Shown here: one piece after another, positions 11,051 through 21,966 of the stretch
Numbering within the stretch: the first letter of the stretch is position 1
How the letters are laid out: each line of letters starts with the position of its first letter
From: Papaver somniferum
Lineage: Eukaryota; Streptophyta; Magnoliopsida; Ranunculales; Papaveraceae
Direction: 5' to 3'
Length of the DNA stretch: 64,000 bases
Assembly: GCF_003573695.1 (NCBI RefSeq)
Contig: NC_039362.1
Span: forward strand, 109,285,120-109,349,119
Translations under genes and position numbers: made by a program
The notes under the pieces: generated by a model
The model's input: only the letters and a program-made list of their open reading frames with translations
Told to the model about the DNA's origin: nothing
Database searches by the model: none

Positions 11051-13447
11051 TGAAAAAGCGGGGGTCTAACAACACCACCCAATATTTCGGTTAGCAATCT
11101 GTATGGACAAACTCTAATATACTTTTTATGAGAATCAACTAGACAGTCAGACTCAATCAATGAAAACATATATCAAAGAGTTTATATCTCAATCTCTCGA
11201 TTTGATCTTTACTCAAGCAAATAAAAATCTGCGAGTCTTTATCAAAGAGAGATAACTTGGACGGCACCAAAGACCAATATCCAAGGATCAATCAACTACA
11301 ATGAACAACCAAAAGTTGGATTAGAGAAGTTGATGATCTTAATGCACAACCTGTATTATTTAAATTATATAAAATATAATGAGGAAAAGAAATAACACAG
11401 ACACCAGAAATTTTGTTAACGAGGAAACCGCAAATGCAGAAAAACCCCGGGACCTAGTCCAGATTGAATACACACTGTATTAAGCCGCTACAGACACTAG
11501 CCTACTGCAAACTAACTTCAGATTGGACTATAGTTGAACCCCAATCAGTATCCCACCGATCAAAGGTACAGTTGTACTCCTACGCCTCTGATCCCAGCAG
11601 GATACTTCGCACTTGATTCCCTTAGCTGATCTCACCCACAACCAAGAGTTGTTGTAACCCAAAATCACAGACTTGATAATAAACAGATCTGTCTCGGACA
11701 GAAAAGTCTGTAAGAGGATAAATCTGTATCCCACAGATAAACCCTAGGTTTTGTTCCGTCTTTAGATATAAAATCAAGGTAACAGGAACCAATTGATAAT
11801 CCGGTCTTATATTCCCGAAGAACAGCCTAGATTAATCAATCATCTCTCTACGATCCTTCCTGACTACACAAGCGGATTGTCGAGGAATCACAAACAGTGA
11901 GACGAAGATGTTTGTGACTTCTTTATATTACGTATCGGAGAACTCTCATGATCTCAAGTCAATCAATTGATTGTACTCGTACGATAGAAGATGCAAGATC
12001 AGATCACACAACTACGATAAAGTAGTATCGGTCTGGCTTCACAACCCCAATGAAGTCTTTAAGTCGTTAACCTTATTTTAGAGAAGAAAATCAAAGGTTA
12101 ATGGAGATCGACTCTAGCGGGCGCACTAGTAGCACACAAACGTGTGGGGATTAGTTTTGCACAATGATAGATGTCTCCTTTATATAGCCTTCAAATCAGG
12201 GTTTTGCCTTAGTTACAAAGCAATCCTTATTCACCGTTAGATGAAAACCTGATTTAGATTCAAGATAATATTTCTCAACCGTTAGATCGAAAAACCTAGC
12301 TTGTCACACACATTTTGGTAGACGTTTACTGGGTTCGTCAAAACCATGCCCAACGTGTACGTGTATGTTGGTTCAACATAGTAACCCTAAGAGGTTAACC
12401 ATGTGAGCATTTCATATTAACCTTGTTCCTCTTCACCATAACCACTTCAATTGACTCAAATGAACTAGTTAAAGAGTTGTTCAATTGCTATGAGATCTTA
12501 TGCAACTACACAAGACACAATTGAAACAAAGATGATTCGATTCAATTGAATCGGCTCATGAACATTATAGCCACGGTTTGCATAAAGCATTCCTTAGTAA
12601 TTTAATTTTTCATGTTCAGAGCACATCTTTAGATCATAACCTCTTAAGTTCACAAACAAGTTCGCGGACTTAAGTTAATCGGTTGAGTTTTCCAAACTCA
12701 GCAGAAGTTCTCGGAAAGAGAACTTCCGCTAGTTCGCCGGACTGAGTTCGCGGACTTAGCACACAAACGAGTTTTGGAAAATCCCAGCAGAAATTCTCGA
12801 TCGAGAACTTCCGTCAGTTCGCGGACTTGGCAATCCAATTACACAATCCTCCCGGTTTCTCTTGATCAAAAAAGTTCGAAAACTTCGGTTCAAGGAATAC
12901 ATGGTTATGTAATCTAAACTCTCATTTCAACCATTGAGACATTCTCAGAGGACGCTATGTAGCCGTTATTCACAGACCGATTCACGTCAGAGCAATTCTC
13001 AAAGTGATTGAAACTTCTCATGACTTTCGTCACTAGGTGAAGATAAACTTGATCAAAGCGAAACGCTTTACCAACACACGATTTCGAGATAAAAGATAAG
13101 CAATGAATGCTCAGCTCGAAATGTCAAATGTGTATGATCTAATCTATATAACATACGACTTTTGTCTCATAAGAAGTAGGAGATAAAAGAGATAGACTTT
13201 TGAGTGATAGATAAGTTCAAGTCTCCACATACCTTTTTGTTGATGAAGTTCCACGGTTCCTTGTATAGATCTTCGTCGTTGTATGATGAATTACCATGAA
13301 GTCCTTGAGCTCAACTACACTTTTCTATCCTAGTCTGAGACTTAGCTATGTAGGCTAGAAATCAAGGCTTATAGTTTTGATTACTAACATTGACAAACAT
13401 GCTTGAGATAGCAACGCATGCGAGGTTGACTGAGCTATGCTCTAACA
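11051..13447 (-). repeat. 5' LTR of copy A
   Basis: It begins TGTTAGAGCATAGCTCAG at 13447 and ends CCCCCGCTTTTTCA at 11051 on the minus strand. A TATA box (TATATAAAGG) at 12186-12177 would drive transcription of the element. The downstream part includes the conserved stretch with CTAGGTCCCGGGG near 11450, also present in the LTRs of copies B and C. Confidence 0.85.
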
Positions 13448-13452
13448 GGAAG

Positions 13453-15248
13453 TTCCATGAAACCAGAACATTAAAGTGAAGATTCATAAACACCTAACTG
13501 TAGAAGGTAAAAATATAAAGAGGAAAAAGGAGCAAATCCTGAATTGTACTAACATCAAATGGTATGCAAAACCTGAATTGCAGAAGGTATCATGCCCAGA
13601 GATAGACCAGCTGTAATAAATATCCTCATACATTTTCCAGTTTTGTCTGTTCCACAAAACAAAACACTTTAAAGTTTCTTATTACAGCAGGATTGACCTG
13701 CATAAACATATGAATATTATGAGCCTGGAAAATAAAATCATCGTTTGGAAACAGGATGAACAATTCCCCTTTATTCACCTGCAAAATAAAACGACATAAA
13801 AGTTTAACCATTAACTCCAGATCCTGAGGACTCCCAAATTCAATGTTATTGGATTTGTTCCAACAATTCAGAATTACACATATAGATAATGTAGTGAACA
13901 TCTTATGACGATTTACATAATTTATCTCCTGTTAGCCTTTTTTCGCAGCATTGATCTGTTTGCACCATCAAAATAAACCTTAGTCATATACATATAGAGA
14001 TAAATACATATATAGCGAGACAAAAACAAATAATAGTATGCAAAAGAGATCAGGGAGAAGTCCATCAGAAGCAGTACCAGAGGATGGGTCTAAAAGAAAA
14101 ATACCTAAAAGGTCGATCAGTTTTTGAGTACTAATCTTGCGGTTCATAGTAGAATGAAGTTTACTATAATCCATTAGTGTTGACGTATCAATGGAGTATA
14201 AAACAAAGAGAACCTCTATTGCTTAGCAAAGGAACAAAACACATTGAAATAAATTGTTTCTCCTTACCATGATGCTTCAAAAGAACCAAATTTCTCCAAA
14301 CCGGTACTCAGGATCCTTCACCGGTATCAGGAAACCTCACTACCGTTATTAATTCCAATCGATGGGTATGTACAAAATAATAACCAAAATAAATTAAAAA
14401 ACAAAAATACAAAACCATGTATTGCAAGAAATAAAAAAGAGTATCAAAGAAATCAACTAAAGACTCGAAGGAAAATGCAACATCAAAATCACATTTTTTT
14501 TAATGCTTTATATATAGTCGACCTATACCCACAAAATTCCACGAAAAAAAGCCTTTGTGAATTTATCAAATTATGTGTAAGTTAATTCGGGAATCTAGAA
14601 TTTCTATTTACGTTAAATTCATCGTATTTCCTTGCACATATGAGTCTCATATTTCTTTCTTAAAGTTGAATATACGGAATATCAAAAATAAAAGCTCACA
14701 GATTTGTTTCAAAAAATATACCAAACTTTCCCGGTCTCCATCCATTATATATTCAACAGGATACGCAAAAATAAAATAAAAAATAATTTATAGTTAAAAT
14801 CTTGGTATAAAAATAAAAATATGGAAATTGATAAGATTATTTCAAAGATTTTTCGTATACAACTCAAAACAGCTTAAAAAAAAACAAATCCATGCCCTGA
14901 AAAAAAAATATTTCCATTTATTCTTTTTATACTTTTTTAAATTAAGATGTTGGTATAAAAATCAAAATATGGAAATTAAGATAAGAAAAGGTTAAAACTT
15001 TAATTAAGGAAAAAAATATTAACGTAGCAGAATCTAAACAAAATATGGAGAAAATATCCTAAAAATATTTCCATTTATTTTTCTTATTTACGTCCGTCAA
15101 ATTTTGTAATTTTTCTTTGATTAAAATTTTGGCATTAAAAAAATGGAAATAATCGTGGAAGAAACAATTTATGGAAATTAATAATATTTTCGGCATAAAA
15201 TATTCTCACTAAAAAAAATATTCCACAGTTTCAAAAATTTAAGTCTTA
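13453..15248. other. Mostly non-coding DNA with two possible orphan exons
   Basis: On the minus strand, 14174-14040 opens with an ATG (MDYSKLHSTMNRKISTQKL). About 13780-13700 reads as an exon-like block bordered by GCAG|GT and GCAG|GT sequences, containing GELFILFPNDDFIFQAHN. They resemble exons of a host gene cut by insertions or simply chance ORFs; I do not recognise a family. The remainder (14200-15248) is very AT-rich and shows nothing. Confidence 0.3.
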
Positions 15249-15708
15249 CTCCCTCCGTTTCAGAAAGACAGTCCGCTTTGACTTTCTCAAAATATTAAGG
15301 AGACCATATTATTTTACTTGACTACCCTTAGTTACTTACCTATTTTATTTTAATAGAATGCCAGCAATAAAGTCAATCCAAAATTGTTGTGAAAATTATA
15401 CATACGAAATATAAAAGGAAAATTTAAAAGATATCGAATTTATGAAGTATAAACTTTATAAGGAATTTAATTTTTAGAGTTAAATGTATATTTCCTTAAA
15501 AGGAATGAAGGATATATTTGTTTCCTCAATTATACTAATTTCTTTAATATTTTATATTGGGTCACGTTAAAAATGGATTTATGATTATAAAGAATTCAAT
15601 GGTATATTAGAGAGTTCATTGAAAAAGTATGACTATAAACAGAAGTTGGACACAATTTTGAAACTGACGAAAAAGGAATAGAGGACGGTCTTTCAGAAAC
15701 AAAGGGAG
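15249..15708. mobile_element. Stowaway-type MITE (Tc1/mariner group)
   Basis: The left end reads CTCCCTCCGTTTC and the right end GAAACAAAGGGAG. These inverted ends are typical of Stowaway elements and are flanked by a TA dinucleotide on both sides (15247-15248 and 15709-15710). At 460 bp it contains no ORF of note. It would be mobilised in trans by a mariner-like transposase, none of which is encoded in this window. Confidence 0.85.
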
Positions 15709-15710
15709 TA

Positions 15711-16493
15711 ATTTTAGAAAAAAATCTTAAAGTCCGGATTTTATTAAAATAATGTAAACATGGTGTAAGAATTTTGCTAAAATTTCAGCCAATCAGGATC
15801 AAGGGTTTCGTCTACCTACCACAAAAAAAGAGGGTGGACGCAACCACTAAATTTGGAGCATCGGATCGAATCTATTTAATTAGAAATTGACGGCCACGAA
15901 ATGTAAGGAGGCTAACTTGTATTTCGGCCAATCAGGAGCGAGGGTTTTGTTCACCAGCCAATGGGAGGGGAGGTAAGCGCAATTATCGACGTGGTGTGAG
16001 AGATGTGATTGGGGGTTTAGGTTGTTGATTTATTTTTATTATTTGCAAATTAAATGAAATGGTATATAAAATACTTTGAAAATAAAAAATAATAATATTA
16101 AAGAATAAAATATAATAATGAAAGTTGATTGTATACAAATTTAAGGGTAACTTTTGTCATTTATAAAATAAAATATGGATAAAAAAGATAAATCAAGCAT
16201 TAAATTTAGGTGGGACCACAACTTATGCTTTTGTAGCTTTTAAAAGCTCCTCCTCCTCAGCTTTTAAAAGTTGAGGAATTTGAGAAGTGCTTTAGATAAA
16301 AAGCACTTTAATTTTTTTTTACCAAACACTAATGTGAAAAATATTGACATATATAGGTTTTGAAAGTGCTTTTGGAAAAATAAAAGCATTGCCAAACCCA
16401 ACCTAAGAGTGCCCATGGATCCTCCCTCTTTAACAAATTACTCTATACAAAAGCCATTGTGCAATTGCAGAAATTAGTGGGGAGTCAAAGGTA
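15711..16493. other. Non-coding stretch, no gene seen
   Basis: It contains two similar phrases built on CCAATCAGGA(G/T) (about 15788 and 15928) and a palindromic AGCTTTTAAAAGCT region near 16233. That region is followed by AAGTGCTTT-type repeats suggesting a decayed MITE end. No ORF with recognisable domains was seen. Confidence 0.4.
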
Positions 16494-16659
16494 TAGATAA
16501 AGAATGATTTTCTAGGGACCATGGTTTTTTTGAGGGGACCATGGTTTTATTAGGCCACCTTCCCTATAGTGATAAAGGGTGTCCTAAAACGTTGAAATGA
16601 CTAACTTACCCTTAACCTAATTTAATTTAAAACCAACCTAATAACCACCTATATATACA

Positions 16660-16855
16660 TAACCACCACCTCCTCCCACCACCACCGCCCACCGCCGCCG
16701 ATTACCACCACCACCACCTCCGATTATCACCACCACCAACCACCGATTACCACCACCACCGCCCACCACCGCCGATTACCACCACCACCACCTCCGATTA
16801 TCACCACCACCAACCACCGATTACCACCACCACCTCCTCCCACCACCACCACCGT
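16660..16855. repeat. CCA-rich minisatellite
   Basis: It is built from CCACCACC runs separated by GATTACC and GATTATC. A larger unit of about 75 bp containing CCGATTACCACC and CCGATTATCACC occurs twice. It lies just inside the left end of the TIR element and is not convincing coding sequence. Confidence 0.8.
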
Positions 16856-17064
16856 CTATTTAAGAAATGTAACAACATCAATGCAATCACAATTAAGTTC
16901 TGTTACATGATAATTTTATCGAGTATAAAAGATGCCAGCCGCAGCCTGATTCTGCCATGGGACCACTCTGGAGATATTTTCCAACAAACCCTTCACTTTA
17001 ATTTGATTTTGATTGCTTCAATCGAATAGAAATCATCAAAATAGGGTTTTATTAGGAGTTACAG

Positions 17065-17925
17065 AGCCATGTTCGGTTAGGCCGATTTTCCAAAAAACCC
17101 TAGTTTACTAACCGAACTTCTTGAAAATGAAGAACACGAAGAACAGTTCAGTTTTATTGGATTTAAAACTAAGTCACCGAACTCTCTGTTCGGTTGTTTC
17201 ACAAAAAATTTTAGAACTACAAAGTAACCGAACTCCACCCTTAGAACCTAAAAAAAAAACAAATCCAGTCTAACCGAACTGTGTTGTTGTGACCACTATT
17301 TTGAGTTCCAAAATAACCGAACTTAGTCAATAGAGTTCGGTTTTTTCGCAAAAAATTTTAAAACTACAAAGTAACCGAACTTAGCCAATAGAGTTCGGTT
17401 GATTCGCAAAATATACTTTTAACCGAACTCCTTGTATTAGAACAACAGAAGTCCATAAGTTCGGTTCCTTCGCAAAATAAGGATATCACCGAACTTTAGT
17501 TTACGAAAACAATGAGAAGTCCACAAGTTCGGTTCGTTCGCAAAAATGTTAAGTTTTCTTTGTAACCGAACTCTACCTTTGAAACTTCGTAACCGAACTC
17601 TACCTAATTCGCCAAGAAATAAATTTCGTAGTAACCAAACGTTTGCCTAATTGCATATATGCATATATAAGCCCAGTTCGGTTGATTCGCAAAATATGTT
17701 GAAGTTTGCGAACCAACCGAACACACAAGATGTACCCAAATAAATTGTTAAGTTCAAAGTTCGGTTACCTACCATTTTATCCTAGGTAACCGAACATTAC
17801 ACTGTACGACCAAAACCTCCATTAACGAGCGAGTTCGGTAACCTGCGTGTTTGGAAAACGTAACCGAACTACACTTTCAGGTGTGTTCGGTTACATGTTC
17901 TTGACATATGGTAACCGAACTGACC
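17065..17925. repeat. Array of alternating ACCGAAC / GTTCGGT motifs
   Basis: About 24 copies of AACCGAACT or its complement AGTTCGGTT occur in 860 bp. They mostly alternate in orientation and are spaced 15-60 bp apart by AT-rich filler. Neighbours can pair as hairpins, for example around 17330-17402 and 17818-17925. The array fills the right half of the TIR element, where subterminal transposase-binding repeats would be expected. Confidence 0.8.
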
Positions 17926-18357
17926 CAAATCTATATAAAAATTTTCATTAATTTTGAAAGTTTGGAGAAATTTAAGCAACATTATCTAAGTTTGAAGCAC
18001 ACCTGAGTACCCAAATACCTTTCCTCCGGTTATGGTTGGTAAAATCCATAGTTTTTCATGTTTTCCTTCTTCATCTTCTCTAACTTTACTCTCTCAATAA
18101 TTCTACTTCTTTAAAAAAAATCATCTGATTTTTTGATCTCACTAATTATCTTTAACTTAATCATCTCACTAATCATTACACTAACTATTATTAACACTAA
18201 CTAATCATCACCCAAAATTAATCAGGAGGGTAATTTAGGTATTAATATAAATATCCAGATAAGGGGTGACCTAGATTTACTTCTAATGTCTTTACCCAAA
18301 ATAAAACCATGGTCCCCCAAAAAAACCATGGTCCACAAAAAATCGTTCTAGATAAAG

Positions 18358-19135
18358 CTCTTCAGCCTGAAACCTAGTCGTAGCCCAGGCCAGCCTTGTC
18401 TTTGAAGCTGGTATGACATCATAAAGTTGATATAGAGAAAGCTCTTTGAACCTAATCTTCTTAGAGCAAGGGCTATGGGGGTTGAGAGTCTCTTTCAAAA
18501 TGAAAGAGTTGATCAAATTAGATCAAATTAGGTCATACTATGGGTAGAGGGAAACCCCCTTTCACCCCAAACTCAATCACCTCTTTCAATCGAAAGAGTG
18601 CATGAAAATCTTCCCTATACGACTAATAATTTGCCGTTTGAAATATTCATTGGAAATACGGCAAACAGTTTGCCTTCCAAACTGTTTTTTTCTTTCCAAC
18701 GGCTTTTCCTTTGCCGTATTCTCATTTGTGATATTTGAACGACTAAAAATCAGCCAAGTTTGTTTTACTTTCTTTACCAAATTAGGCACGTTTGAATTAA
18801 AGATATTAATTGACCAATTAGCTAGACAGATAGGCATACACCAAACTAAACTGCTAATAATCAGCTGTATGCTAATTTCTCACTTTCTTTTTTTTTTTTT
18901 TTGAAACGGGCAATTGTTTGCCGTATAAGCCACTGTCCCTCTATCCCATGGTTGATTTTGCATTCCTTCATCTAGACTCTCTTTCATTTTAATAGGGAGA
19001 GACTTTAAAATAGTCTATCCCATAGCCCTTGCTCTTAGACTGGCCTTGTCTCTGAAGGTGTTACGACGTCAAAAAGTTTGGTCTAGTACCTGGCTGAATT
19101 CCAGGCAGGTGCTGCTGGAATCCACCTATTAATGT
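18358..19135 (-). pseudogene. PABP-like 3' fragments split by a MITE
   Basis: Two short minus-strand pieces resemble the Pro/Gln-rich linker of plant cytoplasmic poly(A)-binding proteins. The piece at about 19130-19038 encodes GFQQHLPGIQPGTRPN, then a stop, then HLQRQGQS. The piece at 18440-18360 encodes MMSYQLQRQGWPGLRLG, which matches the same linker region again. Between them lies the 571 bp MITE. The overlap suggests a duplicated or rearranged fragment. A larger PABP pseudogene lies 2.2 kb away on the same strand, so both may come from one event. They have no coding capacity. Confidence 0.6.
18464..19034. mobile_element. PIF/Harbinger-type MITE
   Basis: A 16 bp perfect terminal inverted repeat (GAGCAAGGGCTATGGG at 18464-18479 and its complement at 19019-19034) is flanked on both sides by TTA (18461-18463 and 19035-19037), the usual Harbinger target duplication. 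It is 571 bp with no transposase. The interior has several inverted TTTGCCGT/ACGGCAAA motifs (about 18632, 18657, 18712, 18915). Confidence 0.85.
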
Positions 19136-19221
19136 TTTATTTAAGATGTAAAATACCTTAATACCATGACAGAATTAATGTTATATTCAGCTAGTGGGAG
19201 TGTGGGAATAACAAACAACCG

Positions 19222-19322
19222 CACTGGATATGATTAACTTATCCCAAATTAGATGAGCTAGTTGGTTTTAAACACTAGATATGATTAACTTATCCCAAAT
19301 TAGATGAGCTAGTTGGTCTTAA
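19222..19322. repeat. Tandem duplication, 51 bp unit
   Basis: Two nearly identical copies start at 19222 and 19273 (beginning CACTGGATATGATTAAC and CACTAGATATGATTAAC). It is non-coding. Confidence 0.85.
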
Positions 19323-20394
19323 ATTTGGTCACAAAATAGATGAACTATTTTACCAATCAAGAGGATATTTCTAAAATTATCCTTTTAATTGGTTATTATT
19401 AATATAAGAAATATGTATAATTTGATAGTCATGTCTATATTCTTTGCGAAGGTGTTTTAAAATGCTTTTCAACGGTATAAAGTTTACGAAAAACCGTGAT
19501 ATAGTTTAAGAGATAAATCATTTCTAAGTTTTACTATATCCATAAGGGTATAATTGTAAAAGATACTTAAATATACTCTCCTTTCCTCCTTGCTTTAAAA
19601 ATTGTGCAAACTACAACTAGCTCAATTAATTTGAGACGGAGGGAGTATATAGTAACATGTGTCGAGGCTTACCCAATGAAAATGAGGTACAGTGAAACCA
19701 ATTAGTAATTATAAAGCAAAATATATAAAGATTCAGGAACTAATAATGTTTTGGGAAATGGAAACTCTTAATATTACATGATGATACAGTAATTAGTGAA
19801 TACAATATGTAAAGATTCAACAACATTAGCTCTTGGATCATCTTCTGTGTCCACAATTCTTCTATAAAACACTTTCGGAGGTAGAGTACATATAATCTGG
19901 ATTTGGAGAAGGCCATGGGTGCATAATGCATCTAACAGTACCTATCCATATATGTACATATTGCTACATATCCATTACAGTTAATGCACGTACTTGTTTT
20001 GTTTTAGCATACAAACCCCTTCATCTCACTTCACTTATTCTCATCATAACCCATCTTCATCCCTATCTGTAACCTTGTTAGAACCCTGAACATGGCAGAA
20101 ATTATTAGCCTAGTAATTATTAGTTTATTGAAATGACCCAAATTGTTGGGGCTCAGGGTTTTGTAATTTTTTTATGCACAAACCAACGCAATCGACAAAG
20201 ATTTTACCTCATGCTTACAAGAGCATTAACATTATCAAAGGGGATGGTAAATGCAGTGGTCTGTCATGCAGTGGCAATATGTTAAACCAGGAATCAAATG
20301 AGAATTAAATCTCTTTACATTTTTGCTAATTATTCTTTGTGAAAATGTTATGACGATGAACTAATTTGATTTATATATACAATTATACATACAG
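19323..20394. other. Non-coding stretch before the MLP exon
   Basis: A lone Stowaway-like end (GACGGAGGGAGTA, 19634-19647) is present without a matching left end. The rest has no recognisable gene. The missing first exon of the MLP-like pseudogene was searched for here and not found. Confidence 0.5.
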
Positions 20395-20700
20395 GTGCAA
20401 AGGCATTTTCGTAAGTACGGGTTGAGAGGGAAATATAGAACCGCAGACGAAGAAAACAGGTCAATCACATTGGATGTCTTCGAAGGAGATCTAATGAACC
20501 AATATAAGAGTTTTGATGTCACAATGACTGTAACTCCAAAACATCTAGAAAATATTGAAGAGTCGGGTAGCACAGTGAAAATGGTGGATACAGTATGAGA
20601 AACGAACCTAGATGTTCATGGTCCAGATGCACATATTGGTCTTATCTCTTATTACGAAATAGTTAAGGCAGTACCTTCTACAGCAGTCACGTTGTTAAAG
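20395..20700 (+). pseudogene. Second exon of a Bet v 1 / major latex protein gene, broken
   Basis: A TACAG acceptor just before 20395 opens an exon encoding a segment with YRTADEENRSITLDVFEGD, then MNQYKSFDVTMTVTPK and GSTVKMVDT. This follows the C-terminal half of the major latex protein/Bet v 1 family, whose genes have one intron at this point. The expected YEKTN motif follows only after a frame change near 20595. The sequence then continues as NLDVHGPDAHIGLISYYEI before degenerating. The first exon is missing, so this is an orphan pseudogene exon. Family members bind small hydrophobic ligands, and some act in benzylisoquinoline alkaloid steps in poppy; no such role can be claimed here. The tandem repeats start at its 3' end. 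Confidence 0.75.
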
Positions 20701-21045
20701 GATTTGTGGATAAGCCGTGCATTATATGGTTTTCTTTTTCTTTAAGTGCTAATGGTGTTTCATTATATGAATTAAAATTTTCAAGTACAAAGTAGTATGT
20801 TGCTTTGTTAATAGGATTGGTGGGTGAGCTGTGCATTATATAGTTTTCTTTTTCTTCAAGTGCTCATGGTGTTTTAGTGTATGGATTTGCAAACAATTTC
20901 GAAGTATAGTGTGGTATGCCGTGTTTTTAAAGGATCGGTGGATAAGCCATGCATTGAGTAGTTTTCTTTTTCTTCAAGTGTTAATGGTGTTTTACTGTAC
21001 GAATTTGTTAAGGATTTTCAAGTTCGGTGTGGTATGTTGATGTTT
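20699..21045. repeat. Three tandem copies of a ~116 bp unit
   Basis: Units start at 20699, 20813 and 20931, each opening AGGAT(T/C)(T/G)GTGG(A/G)T and containing GTTTTCTTTTTCTT(T/C)AAGTG. The three have diverged by point changes. They sit where the 3' UTR of the MLP gene would be. Confidence 0.85.
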
Positions 21046-21292
21046 TTTCCCCTCAAGATACCCATAATCTAAATATTTTTAATTATGTTCTCCATTTGTG
21101 TTCTTGCCTTCTTGGTGATCCATTTTCTACTTATTCGTTTAGATATGATGATCAATGGCTGAGCTGAGTATATTTGATTTAGAATCACATAGGAGAGAGT
21201 AAAGAGAAAGATGAGTCATTTAGAGGATATGCAACATGGCAAGCAGCAATATACAGATATAGCATATAATCAATTTCATTAAAAGTTTAGCT

Positions 21293-21955
21293 TGACAAAC
21301 CTGTAGCCGCTGCATCTGTTGTGGGTTTCCTCCTCTCGTCGACCCCATTCTCTGTCGAACATGGCCTAGTAATATAGCATCATTATGTTTGGTCCAACAC
21401 CTGGCCAAATCCCAGGCATGAGTTGCAGCTGAAATACATATCCATCAGGCTCGGATGGTACCAGACCAGGGGTACCTTGACCAGAATACAACTGCTGAGG
21501 GGCAAATCTCGATCCTCCAGGATGGGAACCAGGCATACCTATTTGCAGAGCTGTCATTGCACAAAGTGCTCTGGCTTAGGAAAAGTGTGCCTACAGAAAT
21601 AACAGATTCGGGACTATTGGCAACAGAACCATAAGAAACACATTGTCTTAAAAGAAATAATTACCTTAAGATACTAATTCAAGGTACAGGTAGAATATCC
21701 GCAGCCTTGCCTTCCTTTCTCCTCTGTGCTGAGCCATAGCAACATAAGGAGGCTTCCGTCCTATCGTCTTCCCATTCATTCCATTCACCTGCATTGCATA
21801 GCATAACGATGTAGAGCCTTAAATCATTCATCAAAAGGAGACAGAAATGTCAAAAACACTCCAAGAGGGGGGAAAGTTCTCTTAGCTACTTACAGCTCTA
21901 GTAGCTTCCTCAGCCATAAAAAATGCAACAAACCAGAACCCTTTACTTACTTCTC
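21293..21955 (-). pseudogene. Poly(A)-binding protein pseudogene, 3' exons
   Basis: The minus strand from 21955 encodes GFWFVAFFMAEEATRA, the end of the fourth RRM, then a 105 bp intron with GT-AG ends (21893-21789). The next exon encodes VNGMNGKTIGRKPPYVAMAQ, the RRM4-to-linker junction. Further on, 21557-21368 encodes the linker (GSRFAPQQLYSGQGTPGL, PGIWPGVGPNIMMLYY) and then a stop. A shifted frame at 21355-21300 gives RQRMGSTRGGNPQQMQR. The retained intron argues for a copied genomic segment, not a processed mRNA. Substitutions, the stop and the frame change show it is non-functional. The PABC (MLLE) domain was not found. It lies just past the 3' end of the PPR gene. Confidence 0.8.
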
Positions 21956-21966
21956 AAGCCGTTGGC

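Larger units (their letters stand above)
4548..13447 (-). mobile_element. Complete gag-only LTR retrotransposon, copy A
   Basis: Minus-strand LTR element of 8.9 kb flanked by the 5 bp duplication GGAAG (4543-4547 and 13448-13452). LTRs are 4548-6963 and 11051-13447. The internal region holds a primer-binding site (11037-11048), a broken gag ORF (10986-9513) and a purine tract before the 3' LTR. No protease, reverse transcriptase, RNase H or integrase is visible in the roughly 2.5 kb between gag and the 3' LTR. A gag-only element with long LTRs fits the class described in plants as TR-GAG. The tRNA-Met-type primer site, the coiled-coil plus CCHC gag and several GGGGGAG tracts resemble the Sirevirus lineage of Copia; that placement is inferred. 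Copies B and C at 25-40 kb belong to the same family but are clearly diverged from this one. Confidence 0.9.
16502..18348. mobile_element. Non-autonomous TIR transposon, probably Mutator-like
   Basis: The inverted ends match for about 50 bp: the left starts GAATGATTTTCTAGGGACC and the complement of the right starts GAACGATTTTTTGTGGACC. Both continue with the same double GGACCATGG motif and a GGTTTTATT end. The sequence TAGATAAA(G) occurs directly outside both ends (16494-16502 and 18349-18357), an 8-9 bp target duplication. Long TIRs plus a 9 bp duplication favour a Mutator-like element; an 8 bp duplication would also fit hAT. There is no transposase. Inside are a CCA-rich repeat and a dense array of ACCGAAC/GTTCGGT motifs. 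Confidence 0.8.

Noticed and set aside
16660..16855. Extensin-like Pro/His-rich coding sequence
   Set aside because: A simple CCA repeat inside a transposon, with no start, signal peptide or continuing frame.
17065..17925. CRISPR-like array
   Set aside because: The repeated unit is only 7-9 bp, alternates in orientation and has irregular spacers, and the sequence is plant nuclear DNA.
19634..19647. Second Stowaway MITE
   Set aside because: Only one end (GACGGAGGGAGTA) was found; no matching inverted end nearby, so no element is called.
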